NCBI RefSeq assembly: GCF_000213055.1
Contig: NZ_CM001165.1
Coordinates: 5,912,945-5,976,944, forward strand
Direction: 5' to 3'
Length of the DNA stretch: 64,000 nt
Origin: Streptomyces sp. Tu6071
GTDB lineage: Bacteria; Actinomycetota; Actinomycetes; Streptomycetales; Streptomycetaceae
In this document: positions 1 through 8,245 of the stretch, one piece after another
How the letters are laid out: each line of letters starts with the position of its first letter
How positions within the stretch are numbered: the stretch's first letter is position 1
Translations under genes and position numbers: made by a program
Notes under the pieces: generated by a model
Told to the model about the DNA's origin: nothing
The model's database searches: none
The model's input: the letters and a program-made list of their open reading frames with translations, nothing else

Positions 1-71
1 GGGGAGAGAGGCCATGGAAGCGTCTTCTTCCTCTCGGTGATGGCGAGAACGCTGTGCGATGGAGGGGCGCC

Positions 72-755
72 TTAGCGGGAGCGGTGCGGTGGCGCCGGTG
101 GGGGAGGTGCTGGGGGCCGTCGGCCAGCGGGTGTCTCGCCTGTCGGCGCGGCCGGTCGGGAGGGCGCGGCGTGGGGACGCACGGAGGGCACTGGCGGGCC
201 GGTGCGGCTTGCGAGGTGGGCTCCGACGCGCGCGAGCGCCGCTCCCTGGGCGGACAGGAGGTCGGCGTAGTGCCATCCTTCGCTGTTGCGCAGTTCGATG
301 GCCCGGATCTCGTACAGGTCCCGGTACCTGGACGGCATGGGGTTGAGGTAGGTGACGGCCTCCGCCCACTCGTCCTGCAGCTCGGCGGCCCGTTCGAGAG
401 TGGTGTCGATCCTGCGCAGTACGCTCAGGTCGAGACTGATCGGGCCGTTCAGGTAATCCACCGCCAGCGCGCTCGCCCGGACGCCTGCGAGGACTTCGGG
501 ACCGTGGGCGAGGAAGGTCTCGACGTGGGTCCATGCCTCGGCGTCGCGGCGGACTTTGCCGTCGGCGTAGCGATCTTCGTCCAAGGGCCAGCCGTCGCTG
601 TCGCACAGGGAGTCCGAGATGGCGTCCCATGCGTCGGAGGCGCGGATGATGCCCTCGGCTGCGGCAGCCAGCGCGGGGACGTGATGAATCCAGGCGGGCT
701 CCTCGTCGCGCTCAGAGCCGGGGGCGCCGGCCGGGGTGGTGTTTGCGTCGGTCAT
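72..755 (-). CDS. Hypothetical protein of the conjugation operon
   Basis: A 227-residue protein of no family I recognise. Its first ~170 residues are acidic and helical-looking, with many Asp/Glu and Trp residues. The last ~55 residues are rich in Pro, Ala and Arg and look disordered. There is no signal peptide or membrane segment. ATG start at 755, with a GAGG-like ribosome site just upstream. It is the last gene visible of the leftward mating-apparatus operon, 40 bp after the VirB4-like ATPase, so a cytoplasmic accessory role in transfer is possible but only inferred. The reading frame is convincing; the function is unknown. Confidence 0.6.
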   Translation of the reverse strand: MTDANTTPAGAPGSERDEEPAWIHHVPALAAAAEGIIRASDAWDAISDSLCDSDGWPLDEDRYADGKVRRDAEAWTHVETFLAHGPEVLAGVRASALAVDYLNGPISLDLSVLRRIDTTLERAAELQDEWAEAVTYLNPMPSRYRDLYEIRAIELRNSEGWHYADLLSAQGAALARVGAHLASRTGPPVPSVRPHAAPSRPAAPTGETPAGRRPPAPPPPAPPHRSR

Positions 756-795
756 GTGGTGGACCTCGTGGAGTGTGCGGGCCCTTGCCGGGCGC

Positions 796-2352
796 TCAGC
801 GGGAGCGGGGGGACAGCAAGGGGGCCGCTGGGTCCGCGACCTCGGCGTTTTCGGGTCCCATGCGTGCGTCGGTGTCGAAGAGTCGGCGTTCTTCGGGGTG
901 GAGGATGTGCTGGGTGATGAAGCTGCGGCCGGCGACCTTCCAGAGTCCCCGGCCGCGGGTCAGGGCGGAGACGGCCAGGGCCTCGACGCCGGTGAGACCG
1001 AGGAGCGCGGTCGCGGCGGCGAGCTGGTCCTGCTCCTGGCGGTAGATGACGCGCGTGGAGCAGTCGCTGAGAAGTCCTTCGGCCAGGGCGCGTCCGCGCG
1101 AGCCCGCCGAACCGGCGGCGAGGAGGTCGCTGAGCCGGTGAATGATCATCCAGTTGGCGATGCCGAGGCCGCGGGAGAGCTTCCACTGCGCCTGCATGCG
1201 TTCCAGGAGCCCGGTGTGGCGCATGACGCGCCAGGCTTCGTCGTAGATGACCCAGCGGCGCCCGGCCTCGGGATCGGCGAGGGCGGCCTCCATCCAGGCG
1301 CTGGCGCAGGTCATGGCGAGGACGAGGCCGAGGTCGTCGCCGGTGCCGCCGAGGCGGGAGAGGTCGATGGTGAGCATCGGCGCGTTCGGGTCGAAGGCGA
1401 CGGTGGAGGGGGCGTCGAACATCCCGCTCAGGTCGCCGTGAAGCAGGCGGCGGAGGGCGTGGCCGAGGTCGTCGGCGGCGGTCGCGATGCGTCCGGCGGA
1501 CCCGGCGAGGACGGCGTCGATGCGGTCCGGGTGGGTGAGGACGCTGGCGACGTCGCCGAGCAGCGGGACGGCGCCGGCGCCCTCGGCCTCGGCGACGGCG
1601 AGGTCGAGCGCCGTGTCCAGTGCGGTGTGCTCGGCGGGGCGAAGGTCGCGCCCCAGGATGGTGCGGACGAGTCCGGCGAGCAGCAGAAGGCGCCGCTTGC
1701 GGACTTCGCCGCGCCAGTCCTGCGGCGATACCGAGGCGGGCCGGGCCGGGGCGTCCAGCGGGTTGAGGCGTCCGCTCAGTCCCGGGCCGAGCGCGATCGT
1801 TTGCCCGCCCAGGGCCGAGGCGACCGGCCCCCACTCTCCCTTGGGGTCGGAGGGCACGTAGATCTTGTAGCCGTGCGCGATGGCGCGCAGCGCGATGCTC
1901 TTGGCGAGCGCGGACTTGCCTGTCCCGATGATCCCGGCGATCACGCCGTTGGGGTTGGTGAAGCCCTCGACGCGGCCGGAGGCGTACAGGGCGAAGGGGT
2001 CGTAGCAGAAGGCGGCGTCGGCGTGGACGTCGCGCCCGATGTAGAGGCCCTCGGCGCCGAGGCCACCCTCGGCGAGGAAGGGGTAGGCGCCCGAGACGAC
2101 TGCCGTGGTCAGCCGGTGGGCGGGCAGACGGAGCTTCCCGCCGCGCGCGGAGGCGGGGCCGGGCCTGCCGGAGGCCGGATAGGTGGCCCGCATTTCGGAG
2201 TCGAGCCCTGGCGTGGGCTCCTCGCGGTCGCTCTGTCCGGCGGTGGCTGCGCGGCGGCGGGCGGCGGCGAGGCGGGCGCGGTGGACCTTGCGCTCGGGGC
2301 GGTCGGGCCGCTGGGTGGGGGAGAAGAAGGGGGAGGCGATGGCGCGGCGCAT
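796..2352 (-). CDS. VirB4-like conjugation ATPase
   Basis: A 518-residue cytoplasmic ATPase of the VirB4/TraC type, expected to energise assembly or substrate movement in a type IV secretion-like mating channel. Walker A (GIIGTGKS) lies at residues 140-147 and Walker B (WVIYDE) at 367-372. A VirB4-like tract with FTNPNGVIAG precedes the P-loop, and a helical sensor region with QAQWKLSRGLG follows Walker B. The N-terminal ~60 residues are basic and low-complexity. The usual VirB4 N-terminal domain is short here; the SCO6880-like gene upstream probably supplies it. ATG at 2352 follows a GAGGA site. Shares the operon with the membrane genes upstream. Confidence 0.85.
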   Translation of the reverse strand: MRRAIASPFFSPTQRPDRPERKVHRARLAAARRRAATAGQSDREEPTPGLDSEMRATYPASGRPGPASARGGKLRLPAHRLTTAVVSGAYPFLAEGGLGAEGLYIGRDVHADAAFCYDPFALYASGRVEGFTNPNGVIAGIIGTGKSALAKSIALRAIAHGYKIYVPSDPKGEWGPVASALGGQTIALGPGLSGRLNPLDAPARPASVSPQDWRGEVRKRRLLLLAGLVRTILGRDLRPAEHTALDTALDLAVAEAEGAGAVPLLGDVASVLTHPDRIDAVLAGSAGRIATAADDLGHALRRLLHGDLSGMFDAPSTVAFDPNAPMLTIDLSRLGGTGDDLGLVLAMTCASAWMEAALADPEAGRRWVIYDEAWRVMRHTGLLERMQAQWKLSRGLGIANWMIIHRLSDLLAAGSAGSRGRALAEGLLSDCSTRVIYRQEQDQLAAATALLGLTGVEALAVSALTRGRGLWKVAGRSFITQHILHPEERRLFDTDARMGPENAEVADPAAPLLSPRSR

Positions 2353-2364
2353 GAAGTCCTCGTG

Positions 2365-2733
2365 TCAGGTGCGGAGTTCGGCGGCGGTGGCCCGGCGGCG
2401 GATGAGCCGTACGGCGCCGTGGTGGCGTCGGCACAGGTGGGTGGGCGCGGGGCGCGGCCTGGGTACGGCGTGGGCGGCGCGGTGCAGGAGGTCGGTCAAC
2501 TGCCAGGCGCGAAGCCGTGCTTCGCGTAGTGGTGTGGCGACTTCCCGGATCGGGGTGGCGCGCTCGGCGTGGACATCGAGGAGGCGTAGCAGGGCGCATC
2601 CGAGGTCGTGGAGAGCGTCGAGGTCGTCCGGGCCGGCGAGGAAGGGCCCGGTGCAGGTGGCGCGGTGCAGGTCGAGGGCGGTGGCGGCGAGCGGGAGCAG
2701 GCCGTCGGGTGGGGGCGGTTCAGGCTGGTGCAT
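2365..2733 (-). CDS. Small hypothetical protein between SCO6880-like and VirB4-like genes
   Basis: A 122-residue protein rich in Leu, Ala, His and Arg, predicted mostly helical, with no membrane segment or known motif. It starts at ATG 2733, 12 bp after the stop of the upstream gene, and ends 12 bp before the VirB4-like start. This tight packing is the main evidence that it is real and co-transcribed. Function unknown; a small transfer accessory factor is the natural guess. Confidence 0.55.
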   Translation of the reverse strand: MHQPEPPPPDGLLPLAATALDLHRATCTGPFLAGPDDLDALHDLGCALLRLLDVHAERATPIREVATPLREARLRAWQLTDLLHRAAHAVPRPRPAPTHLCRRHHGAVRLIRRRATAAELRT

Positions 2734-2745
2734 CGGGTTGCCCGC

Positions 2746-4203
2746 TTATGCCGCGAGGGCCAGCGAGAGCGCGGCGCTCGTGAACGCTTCGGCCTGCTGC
2801 ATGAGGAGGGGGCGAAGGTCGAGCTGGGCTGCGACGGCCGCCGTCTCGATCGTGGCGCAGGCGGCGCGCAAGTCCTTGTCGTTCTCGGCGGACACGGTGA
2901 TCAGCCCGGTCAGCGCGACATCGGCGTGCCCGGCGATCAACTGTCGTTCCCGGTCGCGGACATCGGCGTACTCGGTGCTGTCCGCCTCGGATTCCACCTG
3001 TCCGCGCCGGGCGCGCTCGGCGGCGTCCGCGATGATCGCGGACTTCCGGCGGCGTACGTCGCGCAGCGCGGAATCCAGGCCCTGCGGTGTGTAGATGAGG
3101 GAGAGGGAGCGGCGTACCCCGGCGGAGAACTGGACGGGGTGGAGGAAGGCGGCGCTCACGGCCGTGCGGGGCCAGTTCTCCACCCAGTAGGTGGCGTGGA
3201 CGGCGGAGTCGGTGCTGATCCGGTCCCGGTGCTCGACGAGGACGATGGGCCCGGCGGCGGTCGGCGCGGCGGCGGGCAGGGGGCCCTCGCTCCAGGAGTC
3301 GAGGGCGGGAAGGGCTGCCGGGTCGTACGCGGAGCGGGTCACGGCGGCGATCTGCCCGGCGGTGAGCCATCCGGAAGAGGTGAGCCCGGCATCGCGCAGG
3401 GCCTGCTCGGCGGTCGAGGTGAGCTGGGCGAGCACGCCGAAGGCGCCGCTCAGGCCGCCGCCTGTCTGCGCGGCGAGGCGTCGGGTCGCCTTGAGGTCGA
3501 GGGCGAGCGCGACGTACATCTCGTGCGGTGCCGCCGCCGGGCCCGCCGAGGCGATCAGCTCCTCGTACAAGGCCCCGGCCCCGGGGGCGTGCGGGGCGCC
3601 GTGTTCGGCCCAGTAACGGCGCAGGGCGTCGCCGGAGCCGGGCACGGTCCGCTCCAGGACCTGGACGCGCGCCACGTGGCCGGTGCGGGCGAGCGCGGCG
3701 AGCGCGCGGCCCCACCCCGCGACGTTGGCCTGCTGGGTGGCCGGGTCCAGGAGGGCGAAGGCGCGCGAGGAGACGCGTAGCACGGCGGTGAGAGTGGCAC
3801 CGTGGGGGTCGTGCACTGCGGACAGGCGGCCGTCGCCGCTCGTGACGACGCGAAGGCTCGCGGCCCGGCCCGGCAGATGCAGCAGCCCGTCGCGCACCGG
3901 GCGGGAGCCGGGGCGGCGCAGCCACAGGAGCTGGTGGCGTATGCGGCGCAGCGCGTACCGGAGCACGACGGGTGTCCAGTCCGGCAGTGGGCGGCCTCGG
4001 CGGCGGCCGAGAGTGAGGGCGAGGAGGAAGGCCCACAGGGGCAGTAGCGCAAGCGCGGTGAGGACGCCGCCGAGCAGCACCACGAGCAGGAGCAGGAGCC
4101 CGGAGAGGGCGGCGAGCGCGAGCTGCGCGGTGGAGAGGCCGGCGAGCACCCCTCGGCGGGAGCGGTGGGGGAACTTCACGGTCGGGGAGAGGGTTTCAGG
4201 CAT
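2746..4203 (-). CDS. SCO6880-family (PrgI-like) membrane conjugation protein
   Basis: About 485 residues. The N-terminus resembles the PrgI/SCO6880 family: a basic stretch (KFPHRSRRGVLAGLS) followed by two closely spaced hydrophobic segments around residues 25-60. A long cytoplasmic domain follows, similar to the N-terminal part of VirB4 proteins. In related actinobacterial elements this protein pairs with the P-loop ATPase encoded just downstream, and that ATPase is present here. The frame opens at a GTG at 4236, but I prefer ATG 4203, which puts the basic PrgI-like start near residue 10. It is expected at the inner membrane as part of the mating channel. Confidence 0.75.
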   Translation of the reverse strand: MPETLSPTVKFPHRSRRGVLAGLSTAQLALAALSGLLLLLVVLLGGVLTALALLPLWAFLLALTLGRRRGRPLPDWTPVVLRYALRRIRHQLLWLRRPGSRPVRDGLLHLPGRAASLRVVTSGDGRLSAVHDPHGATLTAVLRVSSRAFALLDPATQQANVAGWGRALAALARTGHVARVQVLERTVPGSGDALRRYWAEHGAPHAPGAGALYEELIASAGPAAAPHEMYVALALDLKATRRLAAQTGGGLSGAFGVLAQLTSTAEQALRDAGLTSSGWLTAGQIAAVTRSAYDPAALPALDSWSEGPLPAAAPTAAGPIVLVEHRDRISTDSAVHATYWVENWPRTAVSAAFLHPVQFSAGVRRSLSLIYTPQGLDSALRDVRRRKSAIIADAAERARRGQVESEADSTEYADVRDRERQLIAGHADVALTGLITVSAENDKDLRAACATIETAAVAAQLDLRPLLMQQAEAFTSAALSLALAA

Positions 4204-4278
4204 GGTGGTCCCAGCGGTCGAAGAAGCGAGGGGCACGGGGGCGGGCGGCGCGACGGGCTGCCCGCCCCCTGTCTCGGG

Positions 4279-5580
4279 TCACGAGCCCTCGGGCGGTGGG
4301 GACCCGGGCCCCGGGGCCGGCATGTTCGCCTTGCGAAGGTCCGGCGGGGCCGGGGCCGGGGCCGGGGCCGGGCTCGGCGCGGGAGCGTCGGCGGGCGGCC
4401 GGGTGATGAGCGGGGGGATGCCGGGCCTGCGGATGAGCGGGGTGCCGCCGTCGCCCTCGGCGTCCGGGTCCTCGCCGTAGCGGAAGTGGACGGGGGACTG
4501 CTCCGCCCCGCCGTCGATGCCTTCCTTGCTCAGCCGGCTCCCGCCGCTCGGGTCGATCCCGGCGGCCGTGCCGGAGGAGTCCGTGCCGGGCACGGAGGAC
4601 GGTCCCTGCGGCGCGGGGACACCGGTCGATGCCTGGAACGCGAGACGGCCCGCGGTCTTCGCGGCGTTCGCGGCCACGGTCACGCCCGCGACGGCGGTGC
4701 GGTGCAGGTCGTCGTGGCCGCCGCTGTCCGTCGCCCAGTGCACGAACTTGTAGCAGGCGTAGGGGCACAGCAGCACGAGGACCATCACGACGAGCCCGGC
4801 CAGGGCATCGGAGACCGCGCCGATGCCGTCGCGGGCGTGGGTCTGGCCCAGGGCGGAGACGCCGATGAGGAAGACAACGGTCATCACGAGTTTGGAGAAG
4901 ACGAGGGCGGCGGTCGCCTCGATCCAGCCGCGTCGCCACCGCTTTGCCGCCTCCCAGCCACCACCGGCTCCGGCGAAGACGGCCAGGGTCACCATCACGA
5001 GGACGCCGACCTTGCGCGCGACCATGACGCACCAGTAGAGGAAGGCGCCGATCGAGCAGGCGAGCGCGACGAACGTGGGCGTGACCCACCCGTTGCTGTA
5101 CATCGTGCCGAGGTCGGGTCCGCCCACGAGTCGGCGTACGGCCTCGGCGATCGAGGTGTGCGCGGTCGCGAAGAGGCTCTCCGAGAGGCTGTCGGTCACG
5201 GTGATCGCGACGGATGTGAAGGAGACGGCGCAGAAGGAGAAGAGGACACCCGTGACGGTGCCGGTGACGGCCTGGGCGAGCGCCCGCTCGTCGCGCCGGA
5301 AGGCGGCCTGCACGAGCTGGAGGCAGAAGGTGGCGACGATCACCACCAGGCCGATGGGCAGGATCAACTCGTAGTTCTGCCGGAACCAGTGCGCGTCGAG
5401 GTCGATCGCGGTGGTGGCGTCGACGGTCCTGGCCGCGAGGTCAGCCGCGGACGCGGCCAGCTCTCCCACGCTCTTCGCGATCCAGGCGCCGACCGCGTTC
5501 GTCACCGTCCCGCCAGGATTCTGCGCGAAGTCGATCGCGCCGCACACCTTGTCCATCAAGGGGAGATCACAGACGGCCAC
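4279..5580 (-). CDS. VirB6/TrbL-like multispan channel protein
   Basis: A 433-residue integral membrane protein with roughly six hydrophobic segments. They include residues ~71-94 and ~104-128, a long double segment near 165-210, and further segments near 225-285. A hydrophilic Pro/Ala-rich cytoplasmic tail starts around residue 300. This plan matches SCO6881/VirB6-like proteins that form the inner-membrane pore of actinobacterial type IV-like systems. GTG start at 5580 with a GGGAGG site upstream. Position between the VirB8-like and SCO6880-like genes supports the role. The family call rests on topology and gene order rather than a catalytic motif. Confidence 0.7.
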   Translation of the reverse strand: MAVCDLPLMDKVCGAIDFAQNPGGTVTNAVGAWIAKSVGELAASAADLAARTVDATTAIDLDAHWFRQNYELILPIGLVVIVATFCLQLVQAAFRRDERALAQAVTGTVTGVLFSFCAVSFTSVAITVTDSLSESLFATAHTSIAEAVRRLVGGPDLGTMYSNGWVTPTFVALACSIGAFLYWCVMVARKVGVLVMVTLAVFAGAGGGWEAAKRWRRGWIEATAALVFSKLVMTVVFLIGVSALGQTHARDGIGAVSDALAGLVVMVLVLLCPYACYKFVHWATDSGGHDDLHRTAVAGVTVAANAAKTAGRLAFQASTGVPAPQGPSSVPGTDSSGTAAGIDPSGGSRLSKEGIDGGAEQSPVHFRYGEDPDAEGDGGTPLIRRPGIPPLITRPPADAPAPSPAPAPAPAPPDLRKANMPAPGPGSPPPEGS

Positions 5581-5613
5581 GCGAACCTCCCTTCGTCTTC
5601 GTTGAGTTGGAGG

Positions 5614-6315
5614 TCATGGGGCCACCGCCGGGAGCGCTCCGGCCAGCGCGCACGGGCGCTGGGGCCAGCACTGGACGGCGAGCGTGGCCGTGCGGGTCTC
5701 CGCGCCGGCCTTCGTGTGCCCCTTCCAGGCGATCGACTGGTGGCCGGTGACGGTGACGGCGTAGACGTACGCCGTGCCGAGGCGGGCTGGGTCCTGGCGC
5801 AGCGCGCGGGCGAACGCCTCGGGGTACCGGGCCTCCGTCGCGGTCGCCGTCGCGTACTGCTCGGAGGCCGACATCTCGGTCCACAGCGTCGGTGAGGGCA
5901 CCTGTTCCTCGACGGACTCCCGGTCCACGACCTGCTTCTCGGGGGTGAGCCAGCGCTCCAGCAGTGCGAGGTGCTCGACCTGCGTGGTGCTGCGGGTGTC
6001 GTACGACCACAGGGCGATGGCGGCGGCCTTGGCGTAGGTGAGCGGATCGGATGTCGACGGAGGCTCCAGCACCTTTGAGGGCGGGACCGCTTCGGCCTCC
6101 GGAACGTCCTCGGCGGGGGCGGGCGAGGAGGGATCGCGCCCTGTGGGGGCGGGCGATGCCGCCGGGATGTGAGCGGCAGGTGCGCCGTCGGGGCGGGTGA
6201 GATACCCGACGAGCCCGGCGACAGCGAGCAGGACGACGAGGACGAGCGCGCCGAGTGCGAGCCTGCCCTTCGCGCCCGTGGCGCTGCGGTCAGGTGTGAA
6301 GGAACGTTTCTTCAT
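5614..6315 (-). CDS. VirB8/TcpC-like bitopic conjugation protein
   Basis: A 233-residue protein with a basic N-terminus, one transmembrane helix at about residues 20-43, a Pro/Ala/Glu-rich linker, and a soluble extracytoplasmic domain from ~85 on. That domain begins with an alpha-helical stretch and ends in beta-rich sequence, the layout of NTF2-like VirB8/TcpC proteins. An upstream in-frame start at 6456 would overlap the pilin-like gene. ATG 6315 overlaps that gene's stop by one base (TGATG), so translational coupling is likely. The VirB8 analogy is inferred from topology and operon position. Confidence 0.65.
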   Translation of the reverse strand: MKKRSFTPDRSATGAKGRLALGALVLVVLLAVAGLVGYLTRPDGAPAAHIPAASPAPTGRDPSSPAPAEDVPEAEAVPPSKVLEPPSTSDPLTYAKAAAIALWSYDTRSTTQVEHLALLERWLTPEKQVVDRESVEEQVPSPTLWTEMSASEQYATATATEARYPEAFARALRQDPARLGTAYVYAVTVTGHQSIAWKGHTKAGAETRTATLAVQCWPQRPCALAGALPAVAP

Positions 6316-6644
6316 CAGTGCACCTGTGTGCCCAGGGCGGAGAAGAAGGTCACGATCCCGTTCGCCGCCCCGAGCAGCAGGGCAGCCCCGGCGCTGACGA
6401 GCACGCCCTTCTTGCCGGTCGCCTCCGCCTGGTGGCCGCCGGAGTGGTGTCCCCACGCCCAGACGGCAGCGCTGACCGCGAGTGCCCCGACGGAGGCGAT
6501 GATCGCGAAGAGGTTGATGCCCCCGACGACCTTCTTGAGGACGGAGAGGCCGGGCAGACCGCCCTCGGTGGGTTTGACGCCCGGGTCGTAGGCGAGCTGG
6601 ATGACGTCGAGGACGTGGTGCACGGGCACTCCGATTCCGGGCAT
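6315..6644 (-). CDS. Small two-helix membrane protein, pilin/VirB2-like
   Basis: A 109-residue protein with two hydrophobic helices, about residues 43-65 and 80-103, separated by a short Gly/His/Lys-rich loop. VirB2-type pilins have a similar two-helix plan. It lies directly upstream of the VirB8-like gene and its stop overlaps that gene's start. No classical signal peptidase site is obvious, and the first ~40 residues are hydrophilic. Pilin-like is the best guess. A small structural subunit of the channel without pilus function is the alternative. Confidence 0.6.
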   Translation of the reverse strand: MPGIGVPVHHVLDVIQLAYDPGVKPTEGGLPGLSVLKKVVGGINLFAIIASVGALAVSAAVWAWGHHSGGHQAEATGKKGVLVSAGAALLLGAANGIVTFFSALGTQVH

Positions 6645-7059
6645 GCCGAAGGCAGCCCTGGCGCGGACGGGAGGAAAGAAGAGGAAGGAGAGGGGGAGGG
6701 AGGAAGCGGTCAGCGCTGCCGGGACGACCGGGCGGCGGTCGACGACGGTGCGGCCGGACGGTCGGCGTCGCCGGGGTGCGCGGCGCGACGGGAGCGGGCC
6801 GAGGAGGTGCCGCTCGCTATGCGGCTGAAGACGCCGGGGCGCGTGGCCTTGATCTGCCGGAGCAACTCGGGCTCAGGCTCGGATAGTTCGCTGGAAAACT
6901 CCTCGACGATCCACGCCGCCTCCTTGAGCTGCCCGTGGACGGACAGCACGGAGCTGCGGTACTCGTTCAGTTCGGTGGGCGCAACGGGCTCCGGGGAGAG
7001 GTGGAAGCGCACCGCACACTCCAGGGCCGGTGCCGCCCGCAGCAGCGCCTTGTTCACTA

Positions 7060-7951
7060 GGCAGTGTCTTCAAATGATCACCGCTGGTGGATCATGGTGT
7101 CGTGATACGTCGCCATGAACTGTCGGATGCCGAGTGGGAGTTCGTCCGGCCGCTGCTGCCCGAGTCGTTGCGGGGACGCAAGCGGTTGGACGATCGCAGG
7201 GTCCTGAACGGGATCGTGTGGAAGTTCCGGACCGGGACGGCCTGGCGGGACGTGCCCGAGCGCTATGGCCCGTGGGCCACGCTGCATACGCGTTTCCGCA
7301 GGTGGGCGGCGGACGGGACGTTCGACCGGATGCTCCGCGCCGCCCAGGCGAAAGCGGATGCGGCGGGCGACGTCGACTGGCTGGTGTCCGTCGACTCGAC
7401 GATCGTCCGCGCTCACCAGCACGCGGCCGGGGCCCGAAAAGGGGGCTCCGCGACCCGGCCCTCGGCCGGTCAAGAGGCGGTCTGACCAGCAAAATCCACC
7501 TGGCCTGTGACGGGCGGGGCCGACCCCTGGCATTCGTGGTCACGGGTGGAAACACCAACGACTGCACCCGGTTCCCCGCCGTGATGGAAGCGATCCGCGT
7601 GCCCCGGATCGGACCCGGCCGTCCCCGGGTCCGGCCCGATCACGTCCTAGGCGACAAGGGCTACAGCTCGAAGGCGATCCGCGCCTGGCTCCGTCGCAAG
7701 GGCATCGCCCACACGATTCCCGAGCGGGCCGACCAGGCCCGCAACCGGGCCCGGCGGGGCAGCCGCGGAGGCCGCCCGCCGGCCTTCGACCGCGAGGTCT
7801 ACAAGCACCGCAACGTCGTGGAGCGGTGCTTCAACCGTCTGAAGCAGTGGCGCGGGATCGCCACCCGGTACGACAAGACTGCCGAGTCCTACGAAGCAGC
7901 TGTCACGCTCGCGTCACTCCTGATGTGGGCGTGACATTTGACGACAGAACC
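7060..7951 (+). mobile_element. IS5-family insertion sequence (IS427-like group)
   Basis: An 892-bp element. Its imperfect inverted ends align as GGCAGTGTCTTCAAATG on the left and GGTTCTGTCGTCAAATG on the right (reverse complement). A TA duplication lies at 7058-7059 and 7952-7953, inside a CTAG context. TA duplication is typical of the IS427 group of the IS5 family. It encodes one transposase in two frames. The clean junctions and exactly recoverable target gene suggest a recent insertion. Confidence 0.9.
7087..7934 (+). CDS. IS5-family DDE transposase made by -1 frameshifting
   Basis: Two overlapping frames together encode about 282 residues. The first (7087-7485) carries the N-terminal DUF4096-like domain (ELSDAEWEFVRPLLP) and the first catalytic Asp in VDSTIVRAHQHA. 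The second frame (to 7934) carries the second Asp in GDKGYSS and the Glu in NVVERCFNRLKQWR. The frames overlap at a slippery CGA-AAA-GGG-GGC run (about 7435-7446), where a -1 shift restores the family sequence ending in GRSRGGLTSKIHLA. Programmed frameshifting is common in this group. GTG 7102 is an alternative start that would begin at the family-typical VIRRHELSD. Confidence 0.85.
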
Positions 7952-8245
7952 TAGCAGCGCGGCGTGCGCGTACGCGTAGGTGGCCCTGCGCTCGGCCTCG
8001 GCCTCAGGCGACTCGCTCGCCACGTCGACCGGCCCGACGGCGTTACCGACAAGCCCCGCGTACGACTCGGAGAGGTGCGTCAGCATCTCGGAAAGCCCCT
8101 GCCGGTGAACGGAGTTGAGGGCGGCGAGGCGGTAGAACGCGGCGGCGCACTGATCCAGGTGGCGGGCCGTCTCCCGCAGGAGGTCCGCCTGGCGCTCGAC
8201 CGGCAGGTGAGCCTGCGGCTGGTACGGCAAATGATTCCCTTCTGG

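Larger units (their letters stand above)
6710..8230 (-). pseudogene. Conjugation-operon gene split by an IS5-family insertion
   Basis: Two in-frame pieces, 8230-7952 and 7057-6710, flank the insertion sequence. Removing the element and one TA copy rejoins the reading frame exactly across AHAALL-VNKALL, giving a predicted 208-residue protein. The intact product would be soluble and largely helical, with Glu- and Ala-rich regions and an Arg/Ser/Pro-rich tail. I recognise no family. It sits between the VirB1-like and pilin-like genes, so it was probably expressed with the transfer operon. The insertion ends the protein after about 94 native residues, and polar effects on downstream transfer genes are likely. 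Confidence 0.85.
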
